Source of the DNA: Sandaracinaceae bacterium
GTDB taxonomy: Bacteria > Myxococcota_A > Polyangia > Polyangiales > JADJQN01
Assembly (NCBI GenBank): GCA_016712745.1
Contig: JADJQN010000015.1
Location: 682,001 to 746,000, forward strand
Direction: 5' to 3'
DNA: 64,000 bases
Positions 18,889 to 28,047 of this stretch are shown piece after piece. Numbering within the stretch: position 1 is the first letter of the stretch; every line of letters starts with the position of its first letter. The notes under the pieces are model-generated. The model was not told the DNA's origin and searched no databases. It saw only the letters and a program-made list of their open reading frames with translations. Position numbers and translations under genes: made by a program.

Positions 18889-19890
18889 TCAAATCACATC
18901 GGTGAAGGCATCGAGGATGGTGTTGAGGGAAGGGACGCCTTCGATCACCAGTCCGTCGCGGCCGTAGACCGTGTTGATCGCGCGTACTAAGTCTTCGCGA
19001 GTGCCTTTCGATCCGCGAAGGGTGTCGTTGAGTAGGGCAGGGGCAGCCGCGTCTTGGAAAAAGTCGCCGCTCAGCACCGCTTCGTGGACGTCGCCGTTTG
19101 CGTCGCGCCTTAGACCAGCGCTGATGAATCCGATTGGTACTTCGTGCGGCGGCGACCAGCGCAAAGCAGAGTCATCCGTAACGACGTCGGTGAAGTAGCG
19201 GGCCGCCTTCTCGTCGCTGGGCGCTGGCGCGCTTTCTTCGAGTGTGAGCCCGTAGGTCTTCGCGTAGCCTTTGTGCAGGATCCGGTCTGCGACTTCGTTG
19301 AGCGTGGCTTCTCTGCCCCACGCTTCGGCCAGCGTGATCGGCACTTTGTCGAGAAGAGGCGGCGATGAATGGGCGGGATAGGCCGACACTCCGTCACCCG
19401 GCACGAACGACGCGTTTGCGCTGACGAAGAATTCGAGGAGCACGTGTTGCTCTGGCGTGCGTGTCCACGCGACGTAGATTGCTGGCCTGCGCTCCACGCT
19501 TACAAAGTCGCGCCCGAAATAGTGCGTCCCCGCGCCCGCCGATGTCAGGCCGACGAGCAGGCCGCGCACGTTGCGATTGAGTACGCGCGCTTTGGGGCAC
19601 TCGAGAAAGACGGAAGCATCGCGCAAACCCACGGCCACATAGACGATGCCAGCGCCTGCGGCGATTGCGCTGCCTCCGGTTACTCTGCGCACTGCGCGAT
19701 CGTGAGCCCTTGGGTGCAAGGCGATCTCCGCGCGCTGGTAGTGCCCGAGGCTGATGGCCTGCCCGGTTAGCTCCGCTACGTAGAATGCGGACGTGGGGCC
19801 GTCCTTTTCGAAGGCGCGAGCCGAAAAAAAAGCACCTTCGCGCAAAGCACGCTGTGCGTCGATCGAACCTGTGATGTGAAAAACGCTCAC
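18889..19890 (-). CDS. Lipoate/biotin protein-ligase-like protein lacking the usual Lys motif
   Basis: About 333 aa from a GTG at 19890; a TTG at 19938 would add 16 residues but lies in an inverted-repeat region. The fold signature of lipoate-protein ligases is visible: RRVTGGSAI near residue 85 (the RRxSGGG box) and, in the C-terminal accessory domain, LSGDFF. Where active ligases have GRND...KISGSA, this protein has GRDFVSVERRPAIYVAW, so the catalytic lysine appears absent. It may be a divergent octanoyl/lipoyl transferase or a non-catalytic relative. Confidence 0.62.
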   Translation of the reverse strand: MSVFHITGSIDAQRALREGAFFSARAFEKDGPTSAFYVAELTGQAISLGHYQRAEIALHPRAHDRAVRRVTGGSAIAAGAGIVYVAVGLRDASVFLECPKARVLNRNVRGLLVGLTSAGAGTHYFGRDFVSVERRPAIYVAWTRTPEQHVLLEFFVSANASFVPGDGVSAYPAHSSPPLLDKVPITLAEAWGREATLNEVADRILHKGYAKTYGLTLEESAPAPSDEKAARYFTDVVTDDSALRWSPPHEVPIGFISAGLRRDANGDVHEAVLSGDFFQDAAAPALLNDTLRGSKGTREDLVRAINTVYGRDGLVIEGVPSLNTILDAFTDVI

Positions 19891-19914
19891 TTCACGCGAG
19901 CTTAGCAGGCTTCT

Positions 19915-19936
19915 CACCCCGGGGGTGTTCACCCCC
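19915..19936. promoter_or_regulatory. Iterated CACCCC/GGGGTG inverted repeat
   Basis: Just upstream of the ligase-like gene, three alternating arms (CACCCC, GGGGGTG, CACCCCC) can form either of two hairpins. This could be an operator or an attenuator; no protein is implied. Confidence 0.3.
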
Positions 19937-20020
19937 AAAGTCGATTCAGAGGCTCATTTTTTGGTCGATTGATAGTTGGGTAAGAGCGCTGCAGAGCGCA
20001 CAAGGAAAACGGAGAACAAT

Positions 20021-20419
20021 ATGCGTACAAGTCTCTACTCCCTCGGGGTGATTGCGATGATGGTTTCGGGCTGCATGAGCGCGGACCCTGCAGACTCCAT
20101 CGGTCGATTGAGCTTGGCGCTCTCTGTTGAGAAGGCTGAGATCGTCGAAGCGGGCATGGAGCCCGCGACGAACCGCCCGTTGCTTGCATGGCACGCCCTC
20201 ACCAACGTGAGCAGCTACGAAATCCGCGTCGAGCGCGACGGCGAGCTCGTGATCAGCGCCGAGGTCAAACCGGGCGAAGTTCTGTGTGACTCGGGCGAGC
20301 ACACCTGTACTTTCGTCGCCGACATGGCGCCGGAAACGAGCATCGCGTGGGTACGCGGCCGCAACGCCGACTCAGACGGCGAGTGGAGCGACGCATTCCG
20401 CATCGAAAGCGCCCACTGA
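20021..20419 (+). CDS. Small lipoprotein with fibronectin-III-like domain
   Basis: A 132-aa predicted lipoprotein. The start MRTSLYSLGV at 20021 follows an AAGGA/GGAG-rich leader and gives a lipobox VSGC about 17 residues in. The mature part is a single beta-sandwich-like domain (pattern PLLAWHALTNVSSYEIRVERDGE), similar to fibronectin type III domains. Function unknown; it stands alone and is followed by a large palindromic unit. Confidence 0.72.
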   Translation: MRTSLYSLGVIAMMVSGCMSADPADSIGRLSLALSVEKAEIVEAGMEPATNRPLLAWHALTNVSSYEIRVERDGELVISAEVKPGEVLCDSGEHTCTFVADMAPETSIAWVRGRNADSDGEWSDAFRIESAH

Positions 20420-20427
20420 CCAGTCTC

Positions 20428-20594
20428 GGGGACACGCTCCCCCTCTAAGACACGCGCAATTCCGGCGAGTTAGAGATCGAGTTTGGCCGCGTGAATTTGA
20501 TACATCTGCTCGACGGCAGGTATCAAATTCGCGCGGCCAAAGTCCCTCTGCAAACCGTTGAAATCACACGCCCGCTGGGGAGGGAGCGTGTCCC
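20428..20594. repeat. Nested inverted-repeat unit (REP/MITE-like)
   Basis: A 167-bp palindromic unit between convergent genes. The outer arms are GGGACACGCTCCC at 20429-20441 and its exact complement at 20582-20594. Nested inside is a 22-bp stem (20482-20503 paired with 20520-20541, one mismatch) with a 16-base loop. Ends of the GGGACACxCTCCC type recall REP-like elements mobilised by Y1 (RAYT) transposases. It could also terminate transcription of both flanking genes. Confidence 0.7.
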
Positions 20595-20596
20595 TG

Positions 20597-22246
20597 TTAG
20601 GATTTGCGGCGTTTGCGGGTTAGCCAGAGGAGGCTGATGTGGCCGGAGCCCCACATCGCTGCGAAGGCTAGGCTGAGGCCGGCGATCCAGTACTGCTTTT
20701 GCGTGGCGACGATGGCGGCGCCGATGACGAAGGATGCGACGACGAGGCCGCTGTAGAGACGGCGGCCGAGGTGATCGAATGCGTCAGTGGTAGACGTCTC
20801 GTGCGTGCGCACCACGAGGTTGCCGCGGCGCAGATCCTCCATGACGTCCTGCAATTGCACCGGCAGATCAGCCGCCGCAACGCCGATGCGCGAACCGAGG
20901 CGCATAAGCTCCGCAGAAACTTTCTCCGGTGAGTAGCGCTGCCAGAAGAGCTTCAAGAAGTACGGCTTCACCTCTTCGAAGACATCGAGCTCTGGGTAAA
21001 TCTCTTTGCCCACGCCCTCAACTGTCATGATGGTCTTGCCCACCATCAAGAAATCCGGCGGCACTTCAATCTCGTACTTGATCGCAGCGCCAACAAGGTC
21101 GCGGAAGAGCGCGGCAATCTCAATCTCGGCCAGCTTCTTCCCAAGATACTTATCAGCAAGCGTCGAGACCTCCGCCTCAAACGCCTCGCGATCAATGCGC
21201 TTCGTCGGCCGACCAATCGCATAAAGGGCATCCGCCACCGCACGTCGATCCTCGCGCGCAACAGCCACCATCAAGTCAATCACGCGGTCGCGCATCTGCG
21301 GCGTCAAGCGCCCGACCAAACCCAAATCAATGAGCCCCAGCGTCGGCTCGTCTTGCTCGCCCAGGATGAGCACATTGCCCGGATGCGGATCCGCGTGAAA
21401 AAACCCGTCCTCGAAAACCTGCTTCACGATCACGCGTACGGCGTTCTTCGAAATCTTCTCCGCGCTGTAGCCTTGCGCGACCGCGTCGTAAATTTTCAAC
21501 CCCGGCAAATACTCAATCGTGAGCACGCGCTTCGACGACGCCTCTTTGTACACCGTAGGAAATTTTACGAGGTGGTCGCCCTCGAAGTTGCGCGTGAAGC
21601 GCACCGCGTTGTCCGCCTCGAGATTAAAATCGAGCTCGGCGGTAATAGCGCGCTCGAATTCAGCAACCAGTCGCACCGGAGCGTAGAGCTTCGACTCGGG
21701 CACCGAACGCTCAATCGCGCGGGCCATCATGTAGAGCAAATCAATGTCGCGCTCGATGATGTGATCAATGTTCGGGCGCTGAATCTTCACGGCGACGTCG
21801 ATAGGGCCGCTGGCCGAACGCAGCGTCGCGCGATGCACCTGCCCAATCGAAGCCGACGCGAGCGGCGTCTCGTTGAACGTTTCGTAAACGTCGTCGATGG
21901 TGGCACCGAGTGCCTCTTCAATCTCTTGCTTCAGTTCGGCAAACGGCACCGGCGGCACATCGTCCTGTAGCTTCTTCAGCTCGGTGACGATGTCTTCAGG
22001 GATAAGGTCGGGTCGCGTCGAAACAATCTGGCCCATCTTCACAGCAGAGGGCCCGAGGTCGGTGAGCACGTGCCTGATGCGCTCGCCGCGGCTCAAGCGC
22101 GCGGCGTCTCCATCTTCATTCTTGCCAACCAGCAGTGCACCAAGACCGCTGCGCTGCATGACTTCGCCGAAACCATGACGCGTTAGAACGCCAACGATTT
22201 GGCGCAGGCGTTCTAAATCGCGAACCGTGCTGAAGATGGAGGCCAT
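20597..22246 (-). CDS. ABC1/UbiB family atypical kinase
   Basis: A 549-aa member of the ABC1/UbiB/AarF family. The diagnostic KMGQ motif (AVKMGQIVSTRPDLIPEDIV) occurs near residue 70, followed by an Ala-rich loop (ASIGQVHRA), a catalytic-loop equivalent FFHADPHPGNVLI and the metal-binding GLIDLGLVG. Two C-terminal transmembrane helices (about 495-515 and 522-545) anchor it to the membrane. UbiB proteins support ubiquinone or related isoprenoid-lipid biosynthesis or transport. Start at 22246. Confidence 0.9.
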   Translation of the reverse strand: MASIFSTVRDLERLRQIVGVLTRHGFGEVMQRSGLGALLVGKNEDGDAARLSRGERIRHVLTDLGPSAVKMGQIVSTRPDLIPEDIVTELKKLQDDVPPVPFAELKQEIEEALGATIDDVYETFNETPLASASIGQVHRATLRSASGPIDVAVKIQRPNIDHIIERDIDLLYMMARAIERSVPESKLYAPVRLVAEFERAITAELDFNLEADNAVRFTRNFEGDHLVKFPTVYKEASSKRVLTIEYLPGLKIYDAVAQGYSAEKISKNAVRVIVKQVFEDGFFHADPHPGNVLILGEQDEPTLGLIDLGLVGRLTPQMRDRVIDLMVAVAREDRRAVADALYAIGRPTKRIDREAFEAEVSTLADKYLGKKLAEIEIAALFRDLVGAAIKYEIEVPPDFLMVGKTIMTVEGVGKEIYPELDVFEEVKPYFLKLFWQRYSPEKVSAELMRLGSRIGVAAADLPVQLQDVMEDLRRGNLVVRTHETSTTDAFDHLGRRLYSGLVVASFVIGAAIVATQKQYWIAGLSLAFAAMWGSGHISLLWLTRKRRKS

Positions 22247-22267
22247 CGGGGCGCGCAGGATAGCAGC

Positions 22268-23206
22268 TCAGTGAGCGGTGTGCCCTGCTGCGTTTTCCGG
22301 TGTGGCGGGCGCTGCGGCGGCCGGCGTTACAGGCGCTGCGGCGTGTGGATTTGGGCAGGTCTCGGCCACGGTGATCGTGCGCGACGTGTCGTTGTAGGGC
22401 CCTGCAACCGGCTGGCCATTCGCCCCGAGTAACTGCAAGCGAATCGTGTGCTCGCCCGCGGGAAGGTTCTCGATGTAGTGGGGCGCCCAGCTGGTGATGT
22501 CGCCGCTCAAGCCGCTGTCCACTGTGTACTGAACGCGGAAGCCATCAGCCGCCAACGCCGCAACGTTGGTGAGGTAGAAGTCGAGCAAGACGCGTGTGCC
22601 TACAACATTGCAACCTTTGGGACGGCTGTAGGTGAGCAAAGGCGCGCGCGAGTCGAACGCAAAACCATCGGTGGGACGTCCGTACACAAAGGTGAACGCC
22701 ACAAAAGCGCGCGCATCTTTCACGGACTCATGCGTGGGGCGGCTCGGGAACATGCGCACCAAGTGCGAGCCCTCGGCAAGATCATGACCGAGGTTGTCGT
22801 GCACAAGCGCGACGAGATCAAATGGATGACTGAGATCACGAATCGCGATGTAGGGCTCGTTGTCGACGATCACGTGCACGTGATTTCCGGGGTCAGGCGC
22901 GAGGCTCCAGTTCGCAAGCGTGGCGTTCACCATCACCGGCCCGCGTGCGATGCGAGCGCCGTTGCGCGGTGAGGTAACACGCAGCGTCGGGGTGGGTCCT
23001 TCGATAGCCGCGTTTTCGGCCGCGACGACTTGCACAGGTGCCGGCGGCGGAGCAGGCGCCTCGACTTCTTGCGTTGCGGACGGCGGCGCGCTCGTCACTT
23101 CGGCGCTGCCGCCGTTGTCGGGGTTCGGCGGATACTCGGGCGCCGTTTCAGTCGCTCCACCACAGCCAACAACGACCAACGCGAGAAAGCAGGAAATCGT
23201 GCGCAT
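22268..23206 (-). CDS. Lipoprotein of unknown function, 312 aa
   Basis: The start MRTISCFLALVVVGC at 23206 follows a GGAG site and yields a lipobox with Cys15; the frame upstream is open but not protein-like. A Pro/Ala-rich linker (about 20-70) precedes two Ig-like beta domains, and the C-terminus is again Pro/Ala-rich. The sequence PRNGARIARGPVMVNATLANW suggests a cell-surface Ig-like fold. Lies 22 bp upstream of the ABC1 kinase gene and is probably co-transcribed; divergent from the MFS gene. Confidence 0.75.
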   Translation of the reverse strand: MRTISCFLALVVVGCGGATETAPEYPPNPDNGGSAEVTSAPPSATQEVEAPAPPPAPVQVVAAENAAIEGPTPTLRVTSPRNGARIARGPVMVNATLANWSLAPDPGNHVHVIVDNEPYIAIRDLSHPFDLVALVHDNLGHDLAEGSHLVRMFPSRPTHESVKDARAFVAFTFVYGRPTDGFAFDSRAPLLTYSRPKGCNVVGTRVLLDFYLTNVAALAADGFRVQYTVDSGLSGDITSWAPHYIENLPAGEHTIRLQLLGANGQPVAGPYNDTSRTITVAETCPNPHAAAPVTPAAAAPATPENAAGHTAH

Positions 23207-23293
23207 GGACCAGCTCCTTGAAATTGTGTGGGACCGTTCTAGCCACGCAATCAAGGAGACGCAACGGAATAGAGAGGTTAGTCTCCGCATCCC

Positions 23294-24547
23294 GTGAGCT
23301 CCGAACAGACCCAGCAGCGTGCGCCCGCGCTCGTCTTCATTTTTGTCACACTCCTCATCGATGTGACGGGTCTCGGCATCATCATTCCAGTGATGCCCAA
23401 GCTCTTGAGCTCGCTCACGGGCCGGCCCATCGAAGAGGTCGCCGATTTGGGTGGCTGGCTCATGTTCGCGTTCGCCGCGATGCAGTTCGTCTGCTCGCCG
23501 ATCCTCGGTAGCTTGAGTGATCGCTTCGGACGCCGACCCATTTTGCTCGCGTCACTTTTCGGATTTGGGCTCGACTATATCTTCCAAGCGTTTGCTCCAA
23601 GCATCGCGTGGCTCTTTCTTGGACGCCTCATCGCGGGCGGAATGGGTGCGAGCTTTACGACTGCGCAGGCTTACATCGCCGATGTGAGCACGCCGGAAAA
23701 GCGCGCGCAGAATTTCGGTATCGTGGGAGCCGCGTTCGGCCTTGGCTTCATCATCGGACCGGTCGCAGGTGGTTTGCTTGGCCACTTCGGTCCACGTGTT
23801 CCCTTCCTCGCAGCAGCGACCCTTGCTCTGTTGAACTGGCTCTACGGCTATTTCATTTTGCCCGAGTCGCTCGATCTCAAGCATCGACGCCCGTTCGAAT
23901 GGAAGCGCGCAAATCCTATTGGCTCACTCGCGCACATCAACCGCTATCCAATGATCGGCGGCCTCATCGCGGCGGTCGTCGGCACCTATCTCGCGGCGCA
24001 CGCGGTGCAAAGCACCTGGACCTACTACACGATGCTCAAGTTCAGCTGGACGGAGCAGATTGTTGGCTACTCGCTCGGCGTTGTCGGCATCCTCGTTTCA
24101 ATCGTGCAGGCTGGATTGATTCGCGTCGCGCAAAGGACAATCGGGAGCAACAAATCGATTTATGTGGGCATGGCGTGCTCCACCATTGGACTTGTACTCT
24201 TTGCGTTCGCATCGCGGTCGTGGATGATGTTCGCGTTTCTCGTACCCTATTGTTTGGGCGGGCTCGCAGGCCCAACACTGCAGAGCCTGATTTCAAATCA
24301 GGTGCCCGCCAATGAGCAGGGCGAGTTGCAAGGCGCGCTGACAAGTCTCATCAGCATCACGTCCATCGTCGGACCGCCGATGATGACAAACCTCTTCACT
24401 CACTTCACTACCTCCGGGCCGTCCCTCTACTTCCCCGGCGCGCCGTTCTTGCTCGGGGCAGCGATCATGCTCGTGAGTCTCGGCTTTGCGGCCCACGCGC
24501 TACGCAAGCTTGGGCATCCGGCGCCAGCCGACCCCGCTCCCGCCTGA
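23294..24547 (+). CDS. MFS transporter, TetA-like
   Basis: A 417-aa 12-helix major facilitator protein starting at GTG 23294. It shows the drug/H+ antiporter motif A (GSLSDRFGRRPILL) after helix 2 and motif C-like GPVAGGLLG in helix 5, with the N-terminal VTGLGIIIPVMP typical of the TCR/Tet group. Such proteins export drugs or metabolites; the natural substrate is unknown. Confidence 0.87.
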   Translation: MSSEQTQQRAPALVFIFVTLLIDVTGLGIIIPVMPKLLSSLTGRPIEEVADLGGWLMFAFAAMQFVCSPILGSLSDRFGRRPILLASLFGFGLDYIFQAFAPSIAWLFLGRLIAGGMGASFTTAQAYIADVSTPEKRAQNFGIVGAAFGLGFIIGPVAGGLLGHFGPRVPFLAAATLALLNWLYGYFILPESLDLKHRRPFEWKRANPIGSLAHINRYPMIGGLIAAVVGTYLAAHAVQSTWTYYTMLKFSWTEQIVGYSLGVVGILVSIVQAGLIRVAQRTIGSNKSIYVGMACSTIGLVLFAFASRSWMMFAFLVPYCLGGLAGPTLQSLISNQVPANEQGELQGALTSLISITSIVGPPMMTNLFTHFTTSGPSLYFPGAPFLLGAAIMLVSLGFAAHALRKLGHPAPADPAPA

Positions 24548-24759
24548 AAAGCCCGTAAATCCCGCAGAAATGCGGCGCAAAATTCGACGCCCGGGAATGA
24601 ATGTTGGCTGGGTGTAGGCGCCACTAACAAGGCGTGAACGCGATTGTCCGCATGTTCTTCTCCCGAGCGCCGTCCCCGATGCCGTCTCTGCTGATACACC
24701 TTCAGGGCTTTCGCGGACCGCTACCGCGCTCGATTCAGGTGAGCGTGCAATGATCACCC

Positions 24760-24954
24760 GGTGATAAGCGCGAGGCCAAGCTCGCCTACATCGTAAACGG
24801 CATGGTCTTGATCCCGTGGCTCGATGGCGCACAGCGCGCGAAGGTCACGCTCGTTGCAGGTGAGCAGCGCGCAGAGCTCGAGATTGAGGCTGCGGCGAAC
24901 TGGTACGGCGACGTAGTCGATCTCAAGTTTCGCGACTGTGTGAATGCCGCGTAG
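24760..24954 (+). pseudogene. Small open frame, likely C-terminal remnant
   Basis: The gap 24548-24968 holds one stretch that reads as protein on the plus strand: about 64 residues including KLAYIVNGMVLIPWLDGAQ and ending FRDCVNAA. It begins directly after an in-frame stop and has no usable start before an internal ATG, so it is probably the end of a decayed gene. Family not recognised. Nothing else was seen in this gap. Confidence 0.3.
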
Positions 24955-24968
24955 CTCGGGGCGCCTGC

Positions 24969-25859
24969 CTAGCACGCGCTGAAGACGTCTTCACCCAATC
25001 GCGCTATCGCATGCGTCATCGTCGCGGTGTTGAATGCGGCGGCGCTACGTCCGCGCGTGTCGACGAGTATGATGCCGCCCAAGCCCTGCACGCGTTTGCC
25101 CAATAGCGCGATGACGCGTTGAGCGGCTTCTTCCGGTGATGCGCCGTCGCGCAAGTATTCACACGCCGTGCGCGTGAGCGTCGCCCGAATGATGGCCTCG
25201 CCGTTGCCTGTGGCCGAGCCTGCGCCGAGTTCGTCGTCCGCGTAGGTGCCCGCCCCGACTAGCGGCGAATCACCCACGCGTCCGAGCGCCTTGCCGACCG
25301 TGCCTCCCGTACTTGTCGCAGCAGCCACGCGTCCTTGCGCGTCGCACGCAACCGCGCCGACGGTCCCACCTGCCCACGTCTTGCTCGCGCGCCCTTGCAG
25401 CACGAGCTCAAGCCTCTGGCGCGCCTCGTCCGTGCGCATTTCTTCGAGCGTCGATGGAAGGAAGCCTGCGCGTGTCGCAAATGCAATGGCGCCATCTCCT
25501 GAATAGAGGACGTGCTTTCCGTCTTCGAGTACGGCGCGGGCGATTCGAATTGGATTTCTGTAAGGGGACAAGCCTGTCACTGCGCCGCAGCTCAAATCGC
25601 TCCCGCGCATGATCGATGCGTCGAGCTCGAGTGTTCCCGCCTCGGTGAGACAAGCGCCCGTGCCGGCGTTGAATAGCGGATCGTTTTCGAGCACTTCGAC
25701 GGCCGCTTGCACCGCGTCGAGGGAGCTGCCTCCTTGTGCGAATACGTCGCGTCCGGCGGCGGCGGCCCGCATGCACCCGTCTTGGTGGCGGGCGCGATTC
25801 TCCAGCGCAACGTCACCCGCTCCACCATGAACGACGACGACGGGAACGATGGCGCTCAT
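24969..25859 (-). CDS. Isoaspartyl peptidase / L-asparaginase (Ntn hydrolase)
   Basis: A 296-aa plant-type asparaginase. It begins VPVVVVHGGAG, contains NAGTG (residues 64-68) and the autocleavage/nucleophile motif GGTVGAVACD with Thr166 as the N-terminal nucleophile of the beta subunit. The enzyme self-cleaves before this Thr and hydrolyses isoaspartyl dipeptides and asparagine. It overlaps the next upstream gene by four bases (25856-25859). Confidence 0.92.
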   Translation of the reverse strand: MSAIVPVVVVHGGAGDVALENRARHQDGCMRAAAAGRDVFAQGGSSLDAVQAAVEVLENDPLFNAGTGACLTEAGTLELDASIMRGSDLSCGAVTGLSPYRNPIRIARAVLEDGKHVLYSGDGAIAFATRAGFLPSTLEEMRTDEARQRLELVLQGRASKTWAGGTVGAVACDAQGRVAAATSTGGTVGKALGRVGDSPLVGAGTYADDELGAGSATGNGEAIIRATLTRTACEYLRDGASPEEAAQRVIALLGKRVQGLGGIILVDTRGRSAAAFNTATMTHAIARLGEDVFSAC

Positions 25860-26293
25860 CGAAAGCGAAAACTTCGCAGATAGCGAATCAAGTCACCGCG
25901 CAGATCGAAGCGCAGCACTCCGCGCGCGACCTCCTTCTCGCCTGCGTACACTGAAATCGGTAGGGTCGTGAGACTTCCGGCCAGCCGCAGAAACTCTACA
26001 TCACGCTCACCGCGCAGACGGCACTCTTCGCCTTTGTTATTCTTGAAACGGACCTCGTAAACAATCTTGCGACGGATGAGCGAGATGTTTAGTGAGCCGT
26101 GCGCATCTCTGTGATCCGCGAAGCCTTCGGCGTGAAGTTCGCCGTCCACTTCAAACGAGGGGTCTAGTGTGAACTTGCCGATGTTCGCTGTCTGCGCATG
26201 AATGCTAAAGAGCATCGGCTTTTCCACGCCCGGCGCCTTGAGCGTGTAGTAAGAACCCGACAACGCTTCACGAAATTCAAAGCCAATGCCCAT
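25856..26293 (-). CDS. Conserved hypothetical protein, 145 aa
   Basis: A small soluble protein, predicted beta-rich, that I do not recognise. No signal peptide or membrane helix. It is sandwiched between the ferredoxin-like gene and the asparaginase gene, with only 5 bp to the former and an ATGA overlap with the latter, so the three probably form one operon. Confidence 0.68.
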   Translation of the reverse strand: MGIGFEFREALSGSYYTLKAPGVEKPMLFSIHAQTANIGKFTLDPSFEVDGELHAEGFADHRDAHGSLNISLIRRKIVYEVRFKNNKGEECRLRGERDVEFLRLAGSLTTLPISVYAGEKEVARGVLRFDLRGDLIRYLRSFRFR

Positions 26294-26298
26294 GCGCG

Positions 26299-26646
26299 CT
26301 AACTCTTTTTCTTCCCAACGGGATCGTCGAAGAGCTCGGGCGGCACGAGCAAGCGCTCAACCAATGTCCCCTGCACGAGCGCTTCGACAATCTCGGGAAC
26401 GTCCTTCTCGGTGACGTGTCCGTAAAAGACATTGTCCGGTTGCACGGCGACCGCATTGCCGACCCAGCACAGATCCAAACACGTAGACCCACACACGCGA
26501 ACGGACTCCGAAAGGCCGCGCGCGTTGGCAGCTTTTTTGAGCGTCGCGAGCAATTCGCGCGACCCCGATCGAGCGCAGCTGCCGCTCGGATGCTCGGCAG
26601 GCCGCTCGTTGGTACAGACCCACAAATATCGCTGACGTTTCGGCAT
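26299..26646 (-). CDS. Thioredoxin-like [2Fe-2S] ferredoxin
   Basis: A 115-aa protein starting MPKRQRYLWVCTNERP at 26646. The four cysteines expected of the thioredoxin-like ferredoxin family are present: WVCTN, SGSC about 13 residues later, then VCGSTCLDLC, in a small alpha/beta fold. Such proteins carry a [2Fe-2S] cluster; the physiological partner is unknown. It is divergent from glnB, with 61 bp between the start codons holding both promoters. Confidence 0.85.
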   Translation of the reverse strand: MPKRQRYLWVCTNERPAEHPSGSCARSGSRELLATLKKAANARGLSESVRVCGSTCLDLCWVGNAVAVQPDNVFYGHVTEKDVPEIVEALVQGTLVERLLVPPELFDDPVGKKKS

Positions 26647-26707
26647 GGGCGGACACTTTACCCCAAGACGCTTCACCGAGGCACGCCCGTATGCTACCGC
26701 TCAACTC

Positions 26708-27046
26708 ATGAAGAAAGTCGAAGCGATCATCAAGCCCTTCAAGCTCGACGAGGTCAAAGAAGCCCTGAGCGAAATTGGCGTTCAAGGAATGACCGTGACG
26801 GAAGTTAAGGGCTTCGGCCGCACAGGCGGCAAAAAGGAAGTCTATCGAGGCTCGGCGTACGTCGTGGACTTCGTTCCGAAAGTGAAGGTCGAAGTTGTCG
26901 TGCCTGATGCGCTCGTCGTCCCCGTGCTTGAGGCCATCGAGAAGACGGCCAAGACCGGCCGCATCGGCGACGGCAAAATTTTTGTGACCAACGTAGAAGA
27001 AGCGCTGCGCATTCGAACAGGCGAACGCGGCGAAGACGCCATCTGA
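26708..27046 (+). CDS. glnB: Nitrogen regulatory protein P-II
   Basis: A 112-aa PII protein starting MKKVEAIIKPFKLDEV. Both family signatures are present: the T-loop YRGSAYVVDF with Tyr46 and Tyr51, the latter being the uridylylation site in enterobacteria, and the C-terminal GRIGDGKIFV. PII senses 2-oxoglutarate and ATP/ADP and controls nitrogen assimilation. The gene is normal, but its 3' end is shared with a duplicated segment at 30545-30610, and its stop overlaps the next start (TGATG). Confidence 0.95.
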   Translation: MKKVEAIIKPFKLDEVKEALSEIGVQGMTVTEVKGFGRTGGKKEVYRGSAYVVDFVPKVKVEVVVPDALVVPVLEAIEKTAKTGRIGDGKIFVTNVEEALRIRTGERGEDAI

Positions 27047-27945
27047 TGTTCGTGCGCGGCGATGTGCAGCTCGCTTTGGCGTGCATGGTCGTAACGTGCG
27101 CGCTCGTGGGATGTCACGGCAGTGAAGTCCGCGAGTCGCACTCCGCCAATGATGTAGAGCGGGAGCAGCCGAGCGAGATGCGCGCCACGTTGCAATACGA
27201 GCTCGACGGCCACTCCATGCCGCAGCCCTACGTGAACGCGATGGTTGGTACGCACGTGACGCGCTTGCTCATCGACACCGGCTCCAACACCAACGTGATC
27301 GCGCGCTGGTTTGCCGACGAGATTCAGTTGCCGCTTTCGCGTGCGCCAGGCATGGCGACCGGACAGCCGCCCGTGATGATGGTCGATCATCCGCTCATCG
27401 ATATCGAAGGCTTTGGCTCGGTGGATCTCGATTCGGCCATCGTCGTCGAAACGTCCGCCATCTTCGAAGAGCTTGGCATCGGCGGAACGCTTAGTCCTCA
27501 ACTGCTTGTGACGGGGCAGTACGCGGTAAAGCTCGATCTTCAGCGAGATACACTCGAGCGTGTACCCCGGTCTTCCGCGCTCGCGATGGAAAACATTGAC
27601 GGCGAGTTCATGACGCGCGCGCCCATCGGTGCCTGCGACGAAATGCAGCGCGGTGTCCTGCTGCGCACACTGCTCGTGCGCGGAACTGTCGGCGGCGCCG
27701 ACGTACAACTCGCGCTCGACAGCGGCGCCCTGCAAACAGTCGTGCGCAGCCCGGGCACGGACATCCCCCACGGCGAAGGCACGCATGTAATCATTGGCGC
27801 TGTCGATCGCACAATCGACGTCGGCGCTATCGAACACCAAGACGCGGGCCGCTGCTCGTGGGACGGCCTCGTGGGCCGCGACTTCCTTTCAAACTGCGTG
27901 CTGGTCTTCGACGTGGATCGCGTGGCGGGACGCTGCGTTCTTTAG
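27046..27945 (+). CDS. Retropepsin-like aspartic protease lipoprotein, copy A
   Basis: A 299-aa single-chain protein with two aspartic-protease active-site triads: LLIDTGSNTNVI (Asp77) and, in the second half, LALDSGALQTVV (about residue 225). The N-terminus has a lipobox (ALVGC, Cys23), so the protease is membrane-anchored and periplasmic. The start codon overlaps the glnB stop (TGATG), so translation is coupled to glnB. A close paralogue lies at 30610-31509. Substrates are unknown. Confidence 0.8.
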   Translation: MFVRGDVQLALACMVVTCALVGCHGSEVRESHSANDVEREQPSEMRATLQYELDGHSMPQPYVNAMVGTHVTRLLIDTGSNTNVIARWFADEIQLPLSRAPGMATGQPPVMMVDHPLIDIEGFGSVDLDSAIVVETSAIFEELGIGGTLSPQLLVTGQYAVKLDLQRDTLERVPRSSALAMENIDGEFMTRAPIGACDEMQRGVLLRTLLVRGTVGGADVQLALDSGALQTVVRSPGTDIPHGEGTHVIIGAVDRTIDVGAIEHQDAGRCSWDGLVGRDFLSNCVLVFDVDRVAGRCVL

Positions 27946-28047
27946 CTCAGCAATGTCCGCGTGGACGAGAGCGCGTTTGGACGGCTTAATCACTTAAGTT
28001 TGGCCGTGGACGCTTGCTCGTCAGAGGGCCTCAAGTACGGTGCGCGG

